A model generated the notes under the pieces. It saw only the letters and a program-made list of their open reading frames with translations. It did not search any database and was not told the origin of the DNA. From the NCBI RefSeq assembly GCF_037023745.1, contig NZ_CP146101.1:3340001-3404000 (forward strand): a stretch of DNA of 64,000 nucleotides, written 5' to 3'. Made by a program: the position numbers and the translations under genes. The stretch is from Streptomyces sp. SCSIO 30461 (GTDB lineage Bacteria; Actinomycetota; Actinomycetes; Streptomycetales; Streptomycetaceae). Below, piece after piece: positions 29,781-38,289 of the stretch (its first letter is position 1; each line of letters starts with the position of its first letter).

Positions 29781-29924
29781 ATGCGTGCCCCAGGCCTGCG
29801 GGCGGCATCCTTCAGCGCCGGCGTGCCGCACGACCTCGTCGCCGCGTTCGCCCACTCACTCGGCTCCACCGCACCCGTCCTGCGCCGGGTGCTCCCGGAG
29901 AGCACCAGGGACCAGCTCTACAGG
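29781..29924 (+). pseudogene. Possible DUF317 C-terminal fragment
   Basis: The stretch GLRAASFSAGVPHDLVAAFA, HSLGSTAPVLRRVLPE resembles the C-terminal part of DUF317 proteins. It lies 1.4 kb after the N-terminal fragment at 28059, with the DUF4239 gene between, so one gene may have been split by insertion. Resemblance is moderate. Confidence 0.35.
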
Positions 29925-30134
29925 CGCCGGCATCCTGACCCTCGGCAGCTGATTCTCAGTTGTGCGTGTGCTGGTCGCAGGCATCAACAAACCGTCGCGA
30001 CCGGCACTTTCTCAGTCGGCCCTCTTCAGTGGTGGGGGACGAGCGCCCTCACAGCGTCATCGCCGTGCACTGTGCTGCAGCAGACCGCCCTGCCCGGTCA
30101 GCCTGACCCGTCAACCCTGGGCCCGGTCCACCGG

Positions 30135-30158
30135 CTGGCTGATCAGCTGATCAGCCAG
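30135..30158. repeat. Perfect 24-bp palindrome within a larger hairpin
   Basis: CTGGCTGATCAG followed by its exact complement. Beyond a 5-base bulge on the right, arms CCACCGG/CCGGTGG extend the structure to about 30119-30179. It is not next to an intact gene. It could be a relic terminator or an operator. Confidence 0.8.
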
Positions 30159-30316
30159 GGCGGCCGGTGGCCCGGCAGGCTTCACTCCTTCCACGGCCTC
30201 AGCCGACACGGTCACGCCTGTCATCAGGTGTCACTTCCTGTTCGAAGATCCGCCGTTGACCGTACAGACGGCACTTCACCAGTCGCCAGGATTCGCCCCT
30301 ACGCCCTGTGGTCGAC

Positions 30317-30552
30317 TCACCGGACAGCTCTGGACCGTAGCTCGGCGAGTCGCGCCAGAGCCTCGGGGGCCGACGCGCGCTCCTCCTCGGTGAGCTGGAG
30401 CTCAGCGGCCTGCGTCAGCAGCCGCGCGGCCAAGGCATCGTCGCCGAGCCGCTGAGCGATGTCCCCCCGCAGCACCAGCAGCCGCAGATGTAGAAGTCGA
30501 TCACCGGCTGAATTGCATGGCAGGGCAGGATCGGGATGGTCTTCTCCGTCAT
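30317..30552 (-). pseudogene. VOC/glyoxalase family gene with large internal deletion
   Basis: From ATG 30552 the sequence reads MTEKTIPILPCHAIQPVIDF, the standard start of bleomycin-resistance/VOC proteins. After the FY at residue 21 it jumps, out of frame, to a TPR-like C-terminus of the kind fused to some actinobacterial VOC proteins (HLRLLVLRGDIAQRLGDDA, LAARLLTQAAELQLTEEER) that ends at 30317. The ~100-200 residue middle is gone. The deletion leaves both gene ends and the upstream operator-like repeat. Confidence 0.7.
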
Positions 30553-30559
30553 GACCGCA

Positions 30560-30581
30560 CTCTAGTCAAAGTTGTCTAGAG
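30560..30581. promoter_or_regulatory. Operator-like inverted repeat upstream of VOC relic
   Basis: CTCTAG TCAAAGTTGT CTAGAG: 9 of 11 positions are dyad-symmetric, and it begins 8 bases upstream of the VOC relic's start codon. Size and position fit a repressor operator of the broken gene; no regulator gene is left nearby. Confidence 0.45.
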
Positions 30582-31094
30582 GTCGCCGGGATACGCGCAT
30601 CGGCCCAAGGGAACGGCCGCAGCGGATGACGAATCAGTAGTGCCGCTGCTCCGCAGTGGCCCCCAACTTGACTCCTCAAGTCGCGGACAAAAGGCACGTC
30701 GGGTTATGACAGGGAGCGGGCTGCGCCGGTGTTGCTGCGCGCCCAGGCCGCTTCAGGGGACCGAAGGGGGCGAGGGTGATCGCCAGGCGGTGGGAGCGGG
30801 CAAGGTGCTGGCCGATCTGGTGGCGAGGGCGCTGATCACCGCACTGGGGACGCCGGAGGGTCAGCGCTGTTCGGAGCTGGAACGGCCGCGCCGACCGTCA
30901 TCGCAGCGCGCTCGACCGCCACGGTTTCACCGCCTCCACCCGGGCAGACGGCCATCTGCGACGGCTACGCCACGCGATGTGGCCGGGGTGTACGACGATG
31001 AAGACGGCGGTATTGGCGTTTGAGGCCGCTCACTTGGATTCGACGCGTCCGAGTGGGGCGGAGGCGGAGGCCAGCGCGTCACGCGCGGCCTGGT

Positions 31095-31160
31095 CGCGGC
31101 GCGATAGAGCGCGACCGCGTCCTTCCTGGACTCCTCCCGATAGGGGGACTCTCGACCCAC
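31095..31160 (-). mobile_element. IS3-family OrfA start (22-residue relic)
   Basis: From GTG 31160 the minus strand reads MGRESPYREESRKDAVALYR, closely like the N-terminus of Streptomyces IS3-type OrfA proteins. The family sequence stops after ~22 residues and nothing of OrfB is present. Short, so moderate certainty. Confidence 0.45.
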
Positions 31161-31412
31161 TGGCCATTCCTCCCCGGACCGTCAAGAGCCATTTTCCGGA
31201 TGTCCACTCCAAGGGATCAGCCTCAGGTTGGATCGCAGATCGGCCGCGGTGCGAAAGTCGAGATCGAGGGATAGGATTTTATGTCGCTACTGTGAGGTCT
31301 TCAGTGTGACCGCGGCGTTTTGCTCGGCCCGGTCATATTATTCGATCATGACGGCCGAGCAAGGCGATGACCGTCTGGAAGTGGTGCCGAACCAGGTGTC
31401 TGTGTGCGATGT

Positions 31413-31610
31413 CTAAGGACTGTCCCGTAATCCGCAGTGGATCAGCGCGCGGCGTCAGATGCGGTGCGGTGCAAGGCGGAGGACCATCCTCATACTGGGC
31501 GTATTCAGGCAATTCGACAATGCGGCGTGGGCGCACCTCCCGGCGAAGCCAGGGGGGGCGTGCCGTAGCTGTCGTAGCGCGCCCGCCGGGGATTACGGGA
31601 CAGCCCTTAG
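31413..31610. repeat. 198-bp MITE-like element with 21-bp terminal inverted repeats
   Basis: The left end CTAAGGACTGTCCCGTAATCC (31413-31433, first 20 bases shown to TC) and right end 31590-31610 are inverted copies with 20 of 21 identities. The interior has no transposase. I recall this interior and these ends as a frequent short repeat in Streptomyces genomes; that is from memory, not a search. A solo copy of the right end occurs at 54580. The TA-containing ends suit mobilisation by an IS5- or IS630-type transposase (inference). Confidence 0.75.
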
Positions 31611-31768
31611 GCCTCCCACGGCGCCACTCGTCGTGGGTTATAAGGGCCCCTGAACGGAGAATTCGCGGGCTTCTCGACACAGGTCGGCACGGCGGCCTAA
31701 AGCCTCCCGATCACCTTCGGCAAACGGCGTCGGGTGCGGTCTACCGTCTACGGCGCAGGAGGGCGATG

Positions 31769-33238
31769 ATGATCCGAAGCAGTGGATGCAAGACAACTCT
31801 CCTGGCGGCGTTCACCGCGACCATGCTCATCGGTTCGGTTGGTGTCACGACGGCAGATCCTCTTGTCCGGGCTGATCCGGTGTTTCCGGACCTCGGTAAC
31901 GCCGGTTACGAGGTGGAATCGTACGACCTTGCCCTCCTGTACCGCCCTGAAGGCCCGGGGGCACCCGTTGATGCGCAGGTGGAGATCATGGCGCGCACGT
32001 CGGCAGAGCTGAAGGAGTTCTCGCTGGATGCTCATGATCTGCGCGTGAAGTCCGTGTCGGTGGACGGGCACAGTGCCCGCTTCACCATGGTGAAGAGGAA
32101 ACTGCATGTCTCTCCGGATTCCTTGGTGGCGCCGAATCAAGTGATGCGGATCAATGTTCGATACGACGTGGATCCGCGTAGTTCCGGACCCAATGGCTGG
32201 GTGGACACCGGGAATGGCTTCGCTCTCGCCCCGCAACCCGACAAGGCTCACACGGTCTTTCCGTGCAACGACGTTCCCGGGGACAAGGCGGATTTCACCT
32301 TTCGGATCTCGGTAGCACGCGACAGTGGTGCTGTTGCTGTTGCCAGCGGAATTCGGTTGAAGACTCCCGAGAACCGTGGTGTCTACACGACGTACGCGTA
32401 CGAGACCGTGCATCCGGTGGCACCGGAACTGGTGCAGATCGCCGTCGGCCGGTACGAGACGAAGAAGATCGGCACGGTCGACGGGGTGCCGATCAGTCTC
32501 GTCTTGCCGCGGGGAGCCGCCGACAAGTTCGGTCAACTCGACATGGCCGTCGAGCAGATGAGGTGGGCAGAGGGACAACTGGGACCGTTTCCTCTCGAAG
32601 CGTATGGCCTGATGCCCCTCGACACGGACGGTGAGGTCTCGTTCGGATTTCATGCCCTGGAGACGCACACGCTTACTGTCTACGATTCCTCCTATCTATC
32701 GTCTGCCCCTCTCGAGAGCGTCGCCCCGCACATGATGCATGAACTCGTACACTCATGGTTCGGCGGAAGTGTCACACCTAAGACCTGGGCAGACAACTGG
32801 GTCAGCGAGGGCCACGCCAACTACTACGGTCTCAAGTACAGGTTCGCCCAAGGCTGGACCACCAACGACGGAAGACATTCCACGATGGAATCGGCCATGG
32901 CGGAGTTCTATGAGAGCGGTGATGTCTACCGTGCTCGGTACGGTCCGGTCGCAAGGCCGACGAAGGAATCGCTGTTCAGCGAGCAAGTCTACCGAGGGGG
33001 TCCCCTGGTTCTGTACGCGCTGGAGCAGAAGGTCGGGGAGGCCAGGTTCAGGCAAATCGAGCAGTCGTTCCTCAGAACGTACAAGGACAGGTCCGCCAGT
33101 ACGGACGACTACATCGCACACGCCGATCGAATCGTGCCAGGACAGGGCGTGAAGGGATTCCTCGAGTCCTGGCTCAAGGGGACCGAGACGCCGACTATGC
33201 CGAACCATCCGGACTGGGAGGCGGCCCCGCCCCCATAG
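31769..33238 (+). CDS. Secreted M1-family zinc metallopeptidase
   Basis: 489 residues from ATG 31769, six bases after AGGAGGG (ATG 31766 is too close). A signal peptide (~1-26) is followed by an M1 N-terminal beta domain and a catalytic domain with HELVHSWFG (His324, Glu325, His328) and the third zinc ligand Glu347 in WVSEGHANYY, the correct 18-residue spacing. The usual GxMEN motif is replaced by GFHALETHT, like the ALETQ variant of actinobacterial M1 proteins. The C-terminal helical domain of large aminopeptidases is missing. It is likely an extracellular aminopeptidase. Codon use is less GC-biased than its neighbours, suggesting acquisition. A short hairpin overlaps the stop. Confidence 0.9.
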   Translation: MIRSSGCKTTLLAAFTATMLIGSVGVTTADPLVRADPVFPDLGNAGYEVESYDLALLYRPEGPGAPVDAQVEIMARTSAELKEFSLDAHDLRVKSVSVDGHSARFTMVKRKLHVSPDSLVAPNQVMRINVRYDVDPRSSGPNGWVDTGNGFALAPQPDKAHTVFPCNDVPGDKADFTFRISVARDSGAVAVASGIRLKTPENRGVYTTYAYETVHPVAPELVQIAVGRYETKKIGTVDGVPISLVLPRGAADKFGQLDMAVEQMRWAEGQLGPFPLEAYGLMPLDTDGEVSFGFHALETHTLTVYDSSYLSSAPLESVAPHMMHELVHSWFGGSVTPKTWADNWVSEGHANYYGLKYRFAQGWTTNDGRHSTMESAMAEFYESGDVYRARYGPVARPTKESLFSEQVYRGGPLVLYALEQKVGEARFRQIEQSFLRTYKDRSASTDDYIAHADRIVPGQGVKGFLESWLKGTETPTMPNHPDWEAAPPP

Positions 33239-33492
33239 GGGCGAGGCGGAACGGGGAGTGGGGGGATTGCGGACCGGTGGACGTCATGAGGATGGAGAAT
33301 CCGCGTGTGCGGGGGCGACGTGGAGAGCACGCCTATGCGATTCCCCCGCGCCGCATTCGCTGAAGTGCGTCTCCAGGACGACCCACGTATGATTCCGACA
33401 TATCGAGGTCTTCCGGTCTTGTGTTTTCCGGGCTCCGGATTGTGGACTGGGGGAGCGTGGCCGGTGCCGACGTCGCCGTGGGAGAGTGCATC

Positions 33493-34383
33493 ATGCCGCG
33501 TCGTGCTTCCGTCGGGCGCTCGGTGAGCGTCGGAGCGGTTGTCGCAGTGCTCTTGATGGTCCCTCATTCTGCCGCGTGGGGGAATTCCGGGACCTTGATC
33601 CCGCCGGGCCCCAGAGGGGTGGACACCAGTGAGTTCAACCACGGAGACGGTGATGAGCCCATTGACTGGGAGAAGGTCGCGGCCCACAACGCCTTCGTCT
33701 TCATGAAGGCCACCCAAGGTACGCAGTACGAGGACCCGTGGTTCGCAGAGGACTTTGCGGCGGCGTCTCGTACGAACCTGTCCCGCGCCCCGTACCATTT
33801 CTTCGACGCGCAATCCTCACAGGATGCCGAGGCTCAGGCTGCACACTTCGTCCGTACGGCACACGCCGCTGGTTACACCGGACACAGGCCGGGAGAACTA
33901 CCACCGGTTCTCGACGCGGAGAGCGGGTGGGTTAACAAAAGGCCGACATGTCCGCCCGGTACCGACGCTCGTCAACTCGCCGTCTTCCTCCGGAGCGTTG
34001 AGGAGGCGTTCGGTGTCAAACCGATCGTCTACACCGAGTACTCCTTTGTTGTTGACTGTCTCGCGGGGAACAGCACGGTGTTCAGGGGATATCTGCAGTG
34101 GCTCGCGAGTTGGGGTGCGGAACCCCATCCACTTCCCGGAACTGGTCAAAGCTGGACGTTCTGGCAGTACACCGATCAGGCACGGGTTCCGGGAATTCCC
34201 GATCGGGTAGACCGTAGCTTCTACCGTGGCACACTGGCCCAACTGCGCGCCCTGGCCGGTATGCCCGCAGTCACCCGATCATTTGCCACTGCTCGTCACA
34301 CTCGACGCGACAGCGGGCCGACTACCGACCGTCACCACTCCGATCAACCGAAACGACTCCCGGAGGAGGCCGACGGGCGGTAA
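33493..34383 (+). CDS. Secreted GH25 lysozyme (muramidase)
   Basis: 296 residues from ATG 33493, with GGGAGAG upstream. A signal peptide (to about PHSAAWG) is followed by a GH25 barrel: GVDTSEFNHGDG with the first catalytic Asp, FVFMKATQGT, PYHFFDAQSSQDAEAQA, PPVLDAESG with the Asp/Glu pair, and FWQYTDQARVPGI. GH25 enzymes cleave the MurNAc-GlcNAc bond of peptidoglycan. A basic, low-complexity tail of ~35 residues follows. It sits with an M1 peptidase and a Tat-exported enzyme, a small block of exported proteins in accessory DNA. Confidence 0.92.
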   Translation: MPRRASVGRSVSVGAVVAVLLMVPHSAAWGNSGTLIPPGPRGVDTSEFNHGDGDEPIDWEKVAAHNAFVFMKATQGTQYEDPWFAEDFAAASRTNLSRAPYHFFDAQSSQDAEAQAAHFVRTAHAAGYTGHRPGELPPVLDAESGWVNKRPTCPPGTDARQLAVFLRSVEEAFGVKPIVYTEYSFVVDCLAGNSTVFRGYLQWLASWGAEPHPLPGTGQSWTFWQYTDQARVPGIPDRVDRSFYRGTLAQLRALAGMPAVTRSFATARHTRRDSGPTTDRHHSDQPKRLPEEADGR

Positions 34384-34482
34384 TGAAAGATCGAGGTTAG
34401 CGTGATGTGAAGCAATCTCCGGCAGTTGAGTCGGAGGTTTTTGGTCGTACCTCGGGGGGTCGTGTCCTAAGGAGTGCTGAGT

Positions 34483-35781
34483 GTGTATACGACGAGCCGG
34501 CGTGACCTCCTGGTGAGGTCGGCGGGAATTGCCGCAGCCACCCTGGCGACCGGATCGTGCACTGCAGCAGGGAAAGCACAGGTGGCGCGTCCGGCCTCGG
34601 CGACACCTGCCGATCACGCGGACTGGGGCGCTCTGCGTGCGCAGTTCCGGCTGGAACCGGGATGGGCGAATCTTGCGCTATTTTACCTCGCCTCACAGCC
34701 GAAGCGAGTACGGGACGCGGTAGATTACCTGAGCGCGCAAGCCGATGCCAACCCCCTGGTGGTGCCCATGGGGATGAGATTGCCCGACGGCCCGACCGGC
34801 TGGCCTCGCGTGCGCGAGGCGCTGGCCGCCTACATCGGCGGCCGGGCGGAGGACATCGCGATCACGGCGAGTACCAGCATCGGCCTCGGGGTGGTCTACA
34901 ACGGGGTCAGAGCGCGGCCGGGCCAGGAGTTCCTGTTGACCGCCTACGACCATCGTGCCCAGCGCGTAGCGGCCGACCTCGCGGCCGAGAAGCACGGGGC
35001 CCGGGTGAGGACGTGCTCGTGGTTCGCCGATCCGGCCACGGCCACGGCCGAGGGGATCGCCGCGGCGGTGGGCAACGCCATCCGCCCGCACACCCGGGTC
35101 GTCGGGATCACCTGGGTCCAATCCAGTACCGGGCTCCGGATGCCGGTACGCGCCGTCGCCGATGTGGTGCGGCGGGCCAACGAGGGCCGCAGACCCACTG
35201 ACCGGTGCCTGCTGGTGGTTGACGCGGTACACGGGCTCGCGGCGGTCGACGAGGATGCCGCCCGTCTGGGTGCGGACGTGGTCGTCGCAGGCACCCACAA
35301 GTGGCTTTTCGGCCCACGGGGAACAGGGCTGGTATGGGTGCGGCCGGAGATCCTCGACCAACTGCACCCGACGTTCGTCAGTTTTATCGCGGGCGGGGGC
35401 GCAGCGCCCCTTTCCCCCGGGGGCTTCCTCGCGTTCGAACACGCCTTCGCCCTGCCGGTGGCGGTTGGGATACACCAGGAGTTGGGGCGGGCGCGTGTGG
35501 CCGGACGCATCACCGAACTGGCGACCCGGGCCAAACAGGGGCTTGCGCGGATCCGGGGGGTGACGGTGCACACCCCCCTGAGTCATGAGTTGTCGGCCGG
35601 CATCACATGTTTCAGCGTGGCTGGGCGCACCAACCATCAGGTCATCGACCATGCGGCCACTCGGCGGGTGCGGTTGTCCGCGTTGTCCACGTCGACCTAC
35701 ACCCGCCTGGGCACCGCCGTCATCAACACACCGGCTGAGATAGACACCGCGATCTCCAGCGTGGCCGAGTTCGCCCGCTGA
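34483..35781 (+). CDS. Tat-exported class V aminotransferase-like PLP enzyme
   Basis: 432 residues from GTG 34483, eight bases after AAGGAG (the GTG at 34474 overlaps that site). The N-terminus has a twin-arginine signal, TTSRRDLLVRSAGIAAATLA, and TGSC could act as a lipobox. The mature part is a fold-type I PLP enzyme of the cysteine desulfurase/isopenicillin-N epimerase group: DAVHGLAAVD with the PLP-binding Asp, then GTHKWLFGPRGTG with Schiff-base Lys273. Tat export suits a protein folded with its cofactor in the cytoplasm. An extracellular PLP enzyme is uncommon and its substrate is unknown. Confidence 0.87.
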   Translation: MYTTSRRDLLVRSAGIAAATLATGSCTAAGKAQVARPASATPADHADWGALRAQFRLEPGWANLALFYLASQPKRVRDAVDYLSAQADANPLVVPMGMRLPDGPTGWPRVREALAAYIGGRAEDIAITASTSIGLGVVYNGVRARPGQEFLLTAYDHRAQRVAADLAAEKHGARVRTCSWFADPATATAEGIAAAVGNAIRPHTRVVGITWVQSSTGLRMPVRAVADVVRRANEGRRPTDRCLLVVDAVHGLAAVDEDAARLGADVVVAGTHKWLFGPRGTGLVWVRPEILDQLHPTFVSFIAGGGAAPLSPGGFLAFEHAFALPVAVGIHQELGRARVAGRITELATRAKQGLARIRGVTVHTPLSHELSAGITCFSVAGRTNHQVIDHAATRRVRLSALSTSTYTRLGTAVINTPAEIDTAISSVAEFAR

Positions 35782-35805
35782 CAGCCTGGCGTTCCGGCGT
35801 CTGCG

Positions 35806-36003
35806 GCCCAGTAGGCCAGGATCTGGGGCACGTCTGTGGTGACATGGTGGTGCGGGCTCAAAGTCCGTGTCGCGTGGTCGGCCACGTCCTCCATCTGGGC
35901 CTCGCTGTGGGGCTTTCCGTGCACCGTCTGCTGGTCGGCCAGCAAAGGCGTAAGTATTTCGATCGCTTCTTCGTTGTGCCCCAGTCGGCCCAAAAGCAAG
36001 GGA
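35806..36003 (-). pseudogene. TPR-like fragment cut by an IS256 element
   Basis: The minus strand reads LLLGRLGHNEEAIEILTPLL then ADQQTVHGK, a typical TPR helix pair of Streptomyces regulators. No start exists; the upstream side ends exactly where the IS256-like sequence begins (GGAGTGTCTC on the plus strand at ~36001). Downstream it runs into the PLP enzyme gene without a stop. Confidence 0.45.
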
Positions 36004-36049
36004 GTGTCTCATCAGTCAACGGCGGATCTGTTGATCATGGAGACGCCAA

Positions 36050-36708
36050 GTGAGTGAGATGAAGATCGAGCAAGAGCCCGCGGCTGAGTCGGTTGATGCG
36101 GCTGCGTCGGACGAGCAGTTGATCGCGATGCTGGTCGATCGGGCCCGGAACGGGGGCGTGCAGCTGACGGGCGAGGGCGGGCTGTTGCAGCGGCTGACGA
36201 AGCGGGTGTCGGAGTCCGCCCTGGAGGGCGAGATCACCGACCACGTCGGCTGCGAGAAGCACGACCCGGCGGGGAAGAACAACGGCAATAGCCGCAACGG
36301 CACCCGCGCCAGGACGGTGCTGACCGACGTCGGCCCGGTCGAGGTGAAGGTGCCGAGGGACGTGGCTCGCACATTCGAGCCGCAGTTCGTCAAGAAGCGG
36401 CAGAAGCGCCTGTCCGGCGTGGACGAGATGGTGATCTCGCTGTCCGCGAAGGGCCTGACGACCGGCGAGGTCCAGGCTCATCTGGCCGAGGTCTACGGCG
36501 CCGAGGTGTCCAAGCAGACGATCTCCACCATCACGGACAAGGGTCATGGAGGGCATGGCCGAATGGCAGAACCGCCGCCTCGACCGCGTCTGCCCAGTGC
36601 TGTTCGTTGACACCATCAACGTGAAGATCGGGGATGGGCAGGTGGCGAACCGTCCCACTTACGTGGTGATGGCGGTGGCCGTGGACGGCACCCGCGACAT
36701 CCTCGGCA
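36050..36708 (+). mobile_element. IS256-family transposase, frameshifted and truncated
   Basis: The N-terminal half of an IS256 (Mutator-type) transposase is clear: LLQRLTKRVSESALEGEITD, HVGCEKHDPAGKNNGNSRNG, VEVKVPRDVARTFEPQ, then SKQTISTITDK. At ~36540 an extra G shifts the frame; the match resumes as MEGMAEWQNRRLDRVCPVLF, VDTINVKIGDGQVANRPTYV and stops at DILGI (36708). The Asp in FVDTINVK is the first catalytic residue; the rest of the triad is lost. Inactive. Confidence 0.88.
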
Positions 36709-36710
36709 TC

Positions 36711-36850
36711 TCGAAGAGGCCATGGTCAGGGGCCCTGATCCGCTCCACCTTGCCGAGGTCTTCGGGCTCGACGAGAAGACTGCGATGCGCTACGTGGACT
36801 CCGCACGGGCGTTGCTGGAACAGGCCGCCGAACGAACTCCCGAGAGCTGA
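36711..36850 (+). pseudogene. C-terminal fragment of a mobile-element integrase-like protein
   Basis: The frame LEEAMVRGPDPLHLAEVFGL, DEKTAMRYVDSARALLEQAA ending at 36850 looks like the HTH-like C-terminus found on many Streptomyces integrase/recombinase proteins. It starts immediately after the IS256 break, so a deletion has joined two elements. The family assignment is from memory and moderate. Confidence 0.4.
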
Positions 36851-36877
36851 CAGCGACCTTCTGTCATTCTGCTGGCC

Positions 36878-37282
36878 ATGTCCGCACGAAATCGAAGGCT
36901 GCCCCGGCATCGTGCCTGGCCCCTGACCACCACCGACATCAACGAGTGTCTCGGCCCTTACACGGCCCGTGTCACGGACCTGCGGTTCCTCACCGGGCAT
37001 GACAGCGGGACCATCGTCCTGGGAGCAGCATGGGTCGCTCCGAACCCCCGCAACTACGGCCGTGGCGTCCACCCGGACACGGTCGGCTTCCGCGTTGACG
37101 TCCACCCCGTCGATGCCACTGAACGTGCAGCCACCCGCGCTGTTCTACGGGCGCAGGCCCTCCCGCAACTCCACGAATGGATCACCCAGGCGATCGCAGC
37201 CGACGAGACCTGGCAACTGATTGACCACCAGCACTACTGGCGACTGACCGACGGCCACCTCACACACCGCGACGAGGCGTGA
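36878..37282 (+). CDS. Hypothetical protein in mobile-element context
   Basis: 134 residues from ATG 36878, with no clear ribosome site. The protein is soluble, with regular alternation (TDLRFLTGHDSGTIVLGAAW, YGRGVHPDTVGFRVDVHPVD, QALPQLHEWITQAIA) and good third-position GC, so it is probably real. I do not recognise a family. It follows IS256 and integrase relics and precedes copy B of the hairpin element. Confidence 0.55.
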   Translation: MSARNRRLPRHRAWPLTTTDINECLGPYTARVTDLRFLTGHDSGTIVLGAAWVAPNPRNYGRGVHPDTVGFRVDVHPVDATERAATRAVLRAQALPQLHEWITQAIAADETWQLIDHQHYWRLTDGHLTHRDEA

Positions 37283-37392
37283 AACCGATTCCGGACGACA
37301 GGTTCGCTTCGAGGTGGCCGGGCCGGCGGTGCTCGGAAGTCGCGGACGTGTGGCAAGTGGTCTGAGCGATCCCCAGAAGGTCGAGGTCCTCT

Positions 37393-37505
37393 CTTGCCTG
37401 ATGACCCATCAGACAAGTCGGCATCCGATCAGCATCAATCCGAGACAGCCCTCCGCATGCTTCTGCTCGTCAGCTTCGCGGCAGCACGATTTGCGCAGAT
37501 CGCGC
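37393..37505 (+). repeat. Copy B of the duplicated hairpin element
   Basis: A hairpin at 37393-37417 (CTTG C CTGATG, loop ACC, CATCAG A CAAG) is followed by GTCGGCATCCGATCAGCAT and ~80 further bases that align with 27858-27965. Compared with copy A, the stem shows two compensated base-pair changes (A-T to G-C, C-G to T-A) and one G-T to A-T change, so pairing is conserved although sequence is not. It lies 130 bases upstream of panD; no gene covers it. Confidence 0.65.
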
Positions 37506-37635
37506 AGGTGAGAAGCCTGCTCGCCACGGCGCACGATGTTGTGAAGGCTTTCGAGTTGAAGGCATGCCGATGTACAGTGGACGACGCCCCTGACCTGCAG
37601 AAAGCTGGCAGGGAGCTGTCTTCCAGGAGTCCAAA

Positions 37636-38079
37636 GTGCTGCGTACTCTATTCAAGTCCAAGATCCACCGTGCCACTGTCACCCAGGCCGACCTGCACTA
37701 CGTCGGTTCCGTGACGATCGACGCGGACCTCATGGAGGCCGCTGATCTGCTCCCCGGCGAGCTGGTGCACATAGTCGACATCACCAACGGTGCGCGGCTG
37801 GAGACCTATGTCATCGAGGGGGAGCGCGGGTCCGGTGTCATCGGCATCAACGGTGCCGCGGCGCACCTGGTGCACCCCGGAGACCTGGTGATCCTCATCA
37901 GCTACGCCCAGGTGGACGATGCCGAGGCGCGGACGCTGGTGCCCCGGGTCGTGCACGTCGACGCCGGCAACCGCATCGTGGAACTGGGGGTCGACCCCTC
38001 CCGGCCGGTTCCCGGCAGCGACACCCAGGCGAGCCCGCACGCGGTCGAGGTGACTCAGGCGCGCCAGGCGAGCGCCTGA
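37636..38079 (+). CDS. panD: Aspartate 1-decarboxylase
   Basis: 147 residues from GTG 37636, with GGAG upstream. PanD makes beta-alanine from aspartate for pantothenate and CoA. The self-cleavage site YVGSVTID is present: cleavage between Gly24 and Ser25 makes the pyruvoyl cofactor. [22 protein letters not shown] and [21 protein letters not shown] are also diagnostic. The ~20 residues after the core are a variable tail. It stands alone, not with panB/panC. Confidence 0.96.
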   Translation: MLRTLFKSKIHRATVTQADLHYVGSVTIDADLMEAADLLPGELVHIVDITNGARLETYVIEGERGSGVIGINGAAAHLVHPGDLVILISYAQVDDAEARTLVPRVVHVDAGNRIVELGVDPSRPVPGSDTQASPHAVEVTQARQASA

Positions 38080-38289
38080 GTCAGATCGAGGAACACCATC
38101 CGGAGCTGTGAGAGCTGATCCACGCTGCTGCGGGCGTCGCCGGTACGGTCACCGCACCGCATTCGCGAGCCCTCGCGGCCGTGCGAGGGCGGGTTCCGCC
38201 TGTGTCGCCCACACGCGTGGACACGCACTGCTTGGGCACCCGCAACGGTGGAAGCTGGAGACACATCCCGCGACACCAGGGAGGCAGCG

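Larger units (their letters stand above)
29458..31412. other. Gene debris with no intact gene
   Basis: About 2 kb with several small open frames but none with convincing length, start and codon use. It contains the fragments listed separately (DUF317 C-terminus, palindrome, VOC relic, operator-like repeat, IS3 OrfA start). In 30640-31023 an open frame exists, but I see no family resemblance or ribosome site. Confidence 0.7.

Noticed and set aside
30640..31023. 127-codon plus-strand open frame
   Set aside because: No ribosome site, no family resemblance, Arg/Pro-rich composition typical of non-coding high-GC DNA.
31160..31237. LuxR-type HTH-like peptide (LAIPPRTVKSHFPDVHSKG)
   Set aside because: Only ~25 residues resemble the family, no flanking regulator sequence exists, and it overlaps the expected leader of the IS3 OrfA relic. 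Chance is likely.
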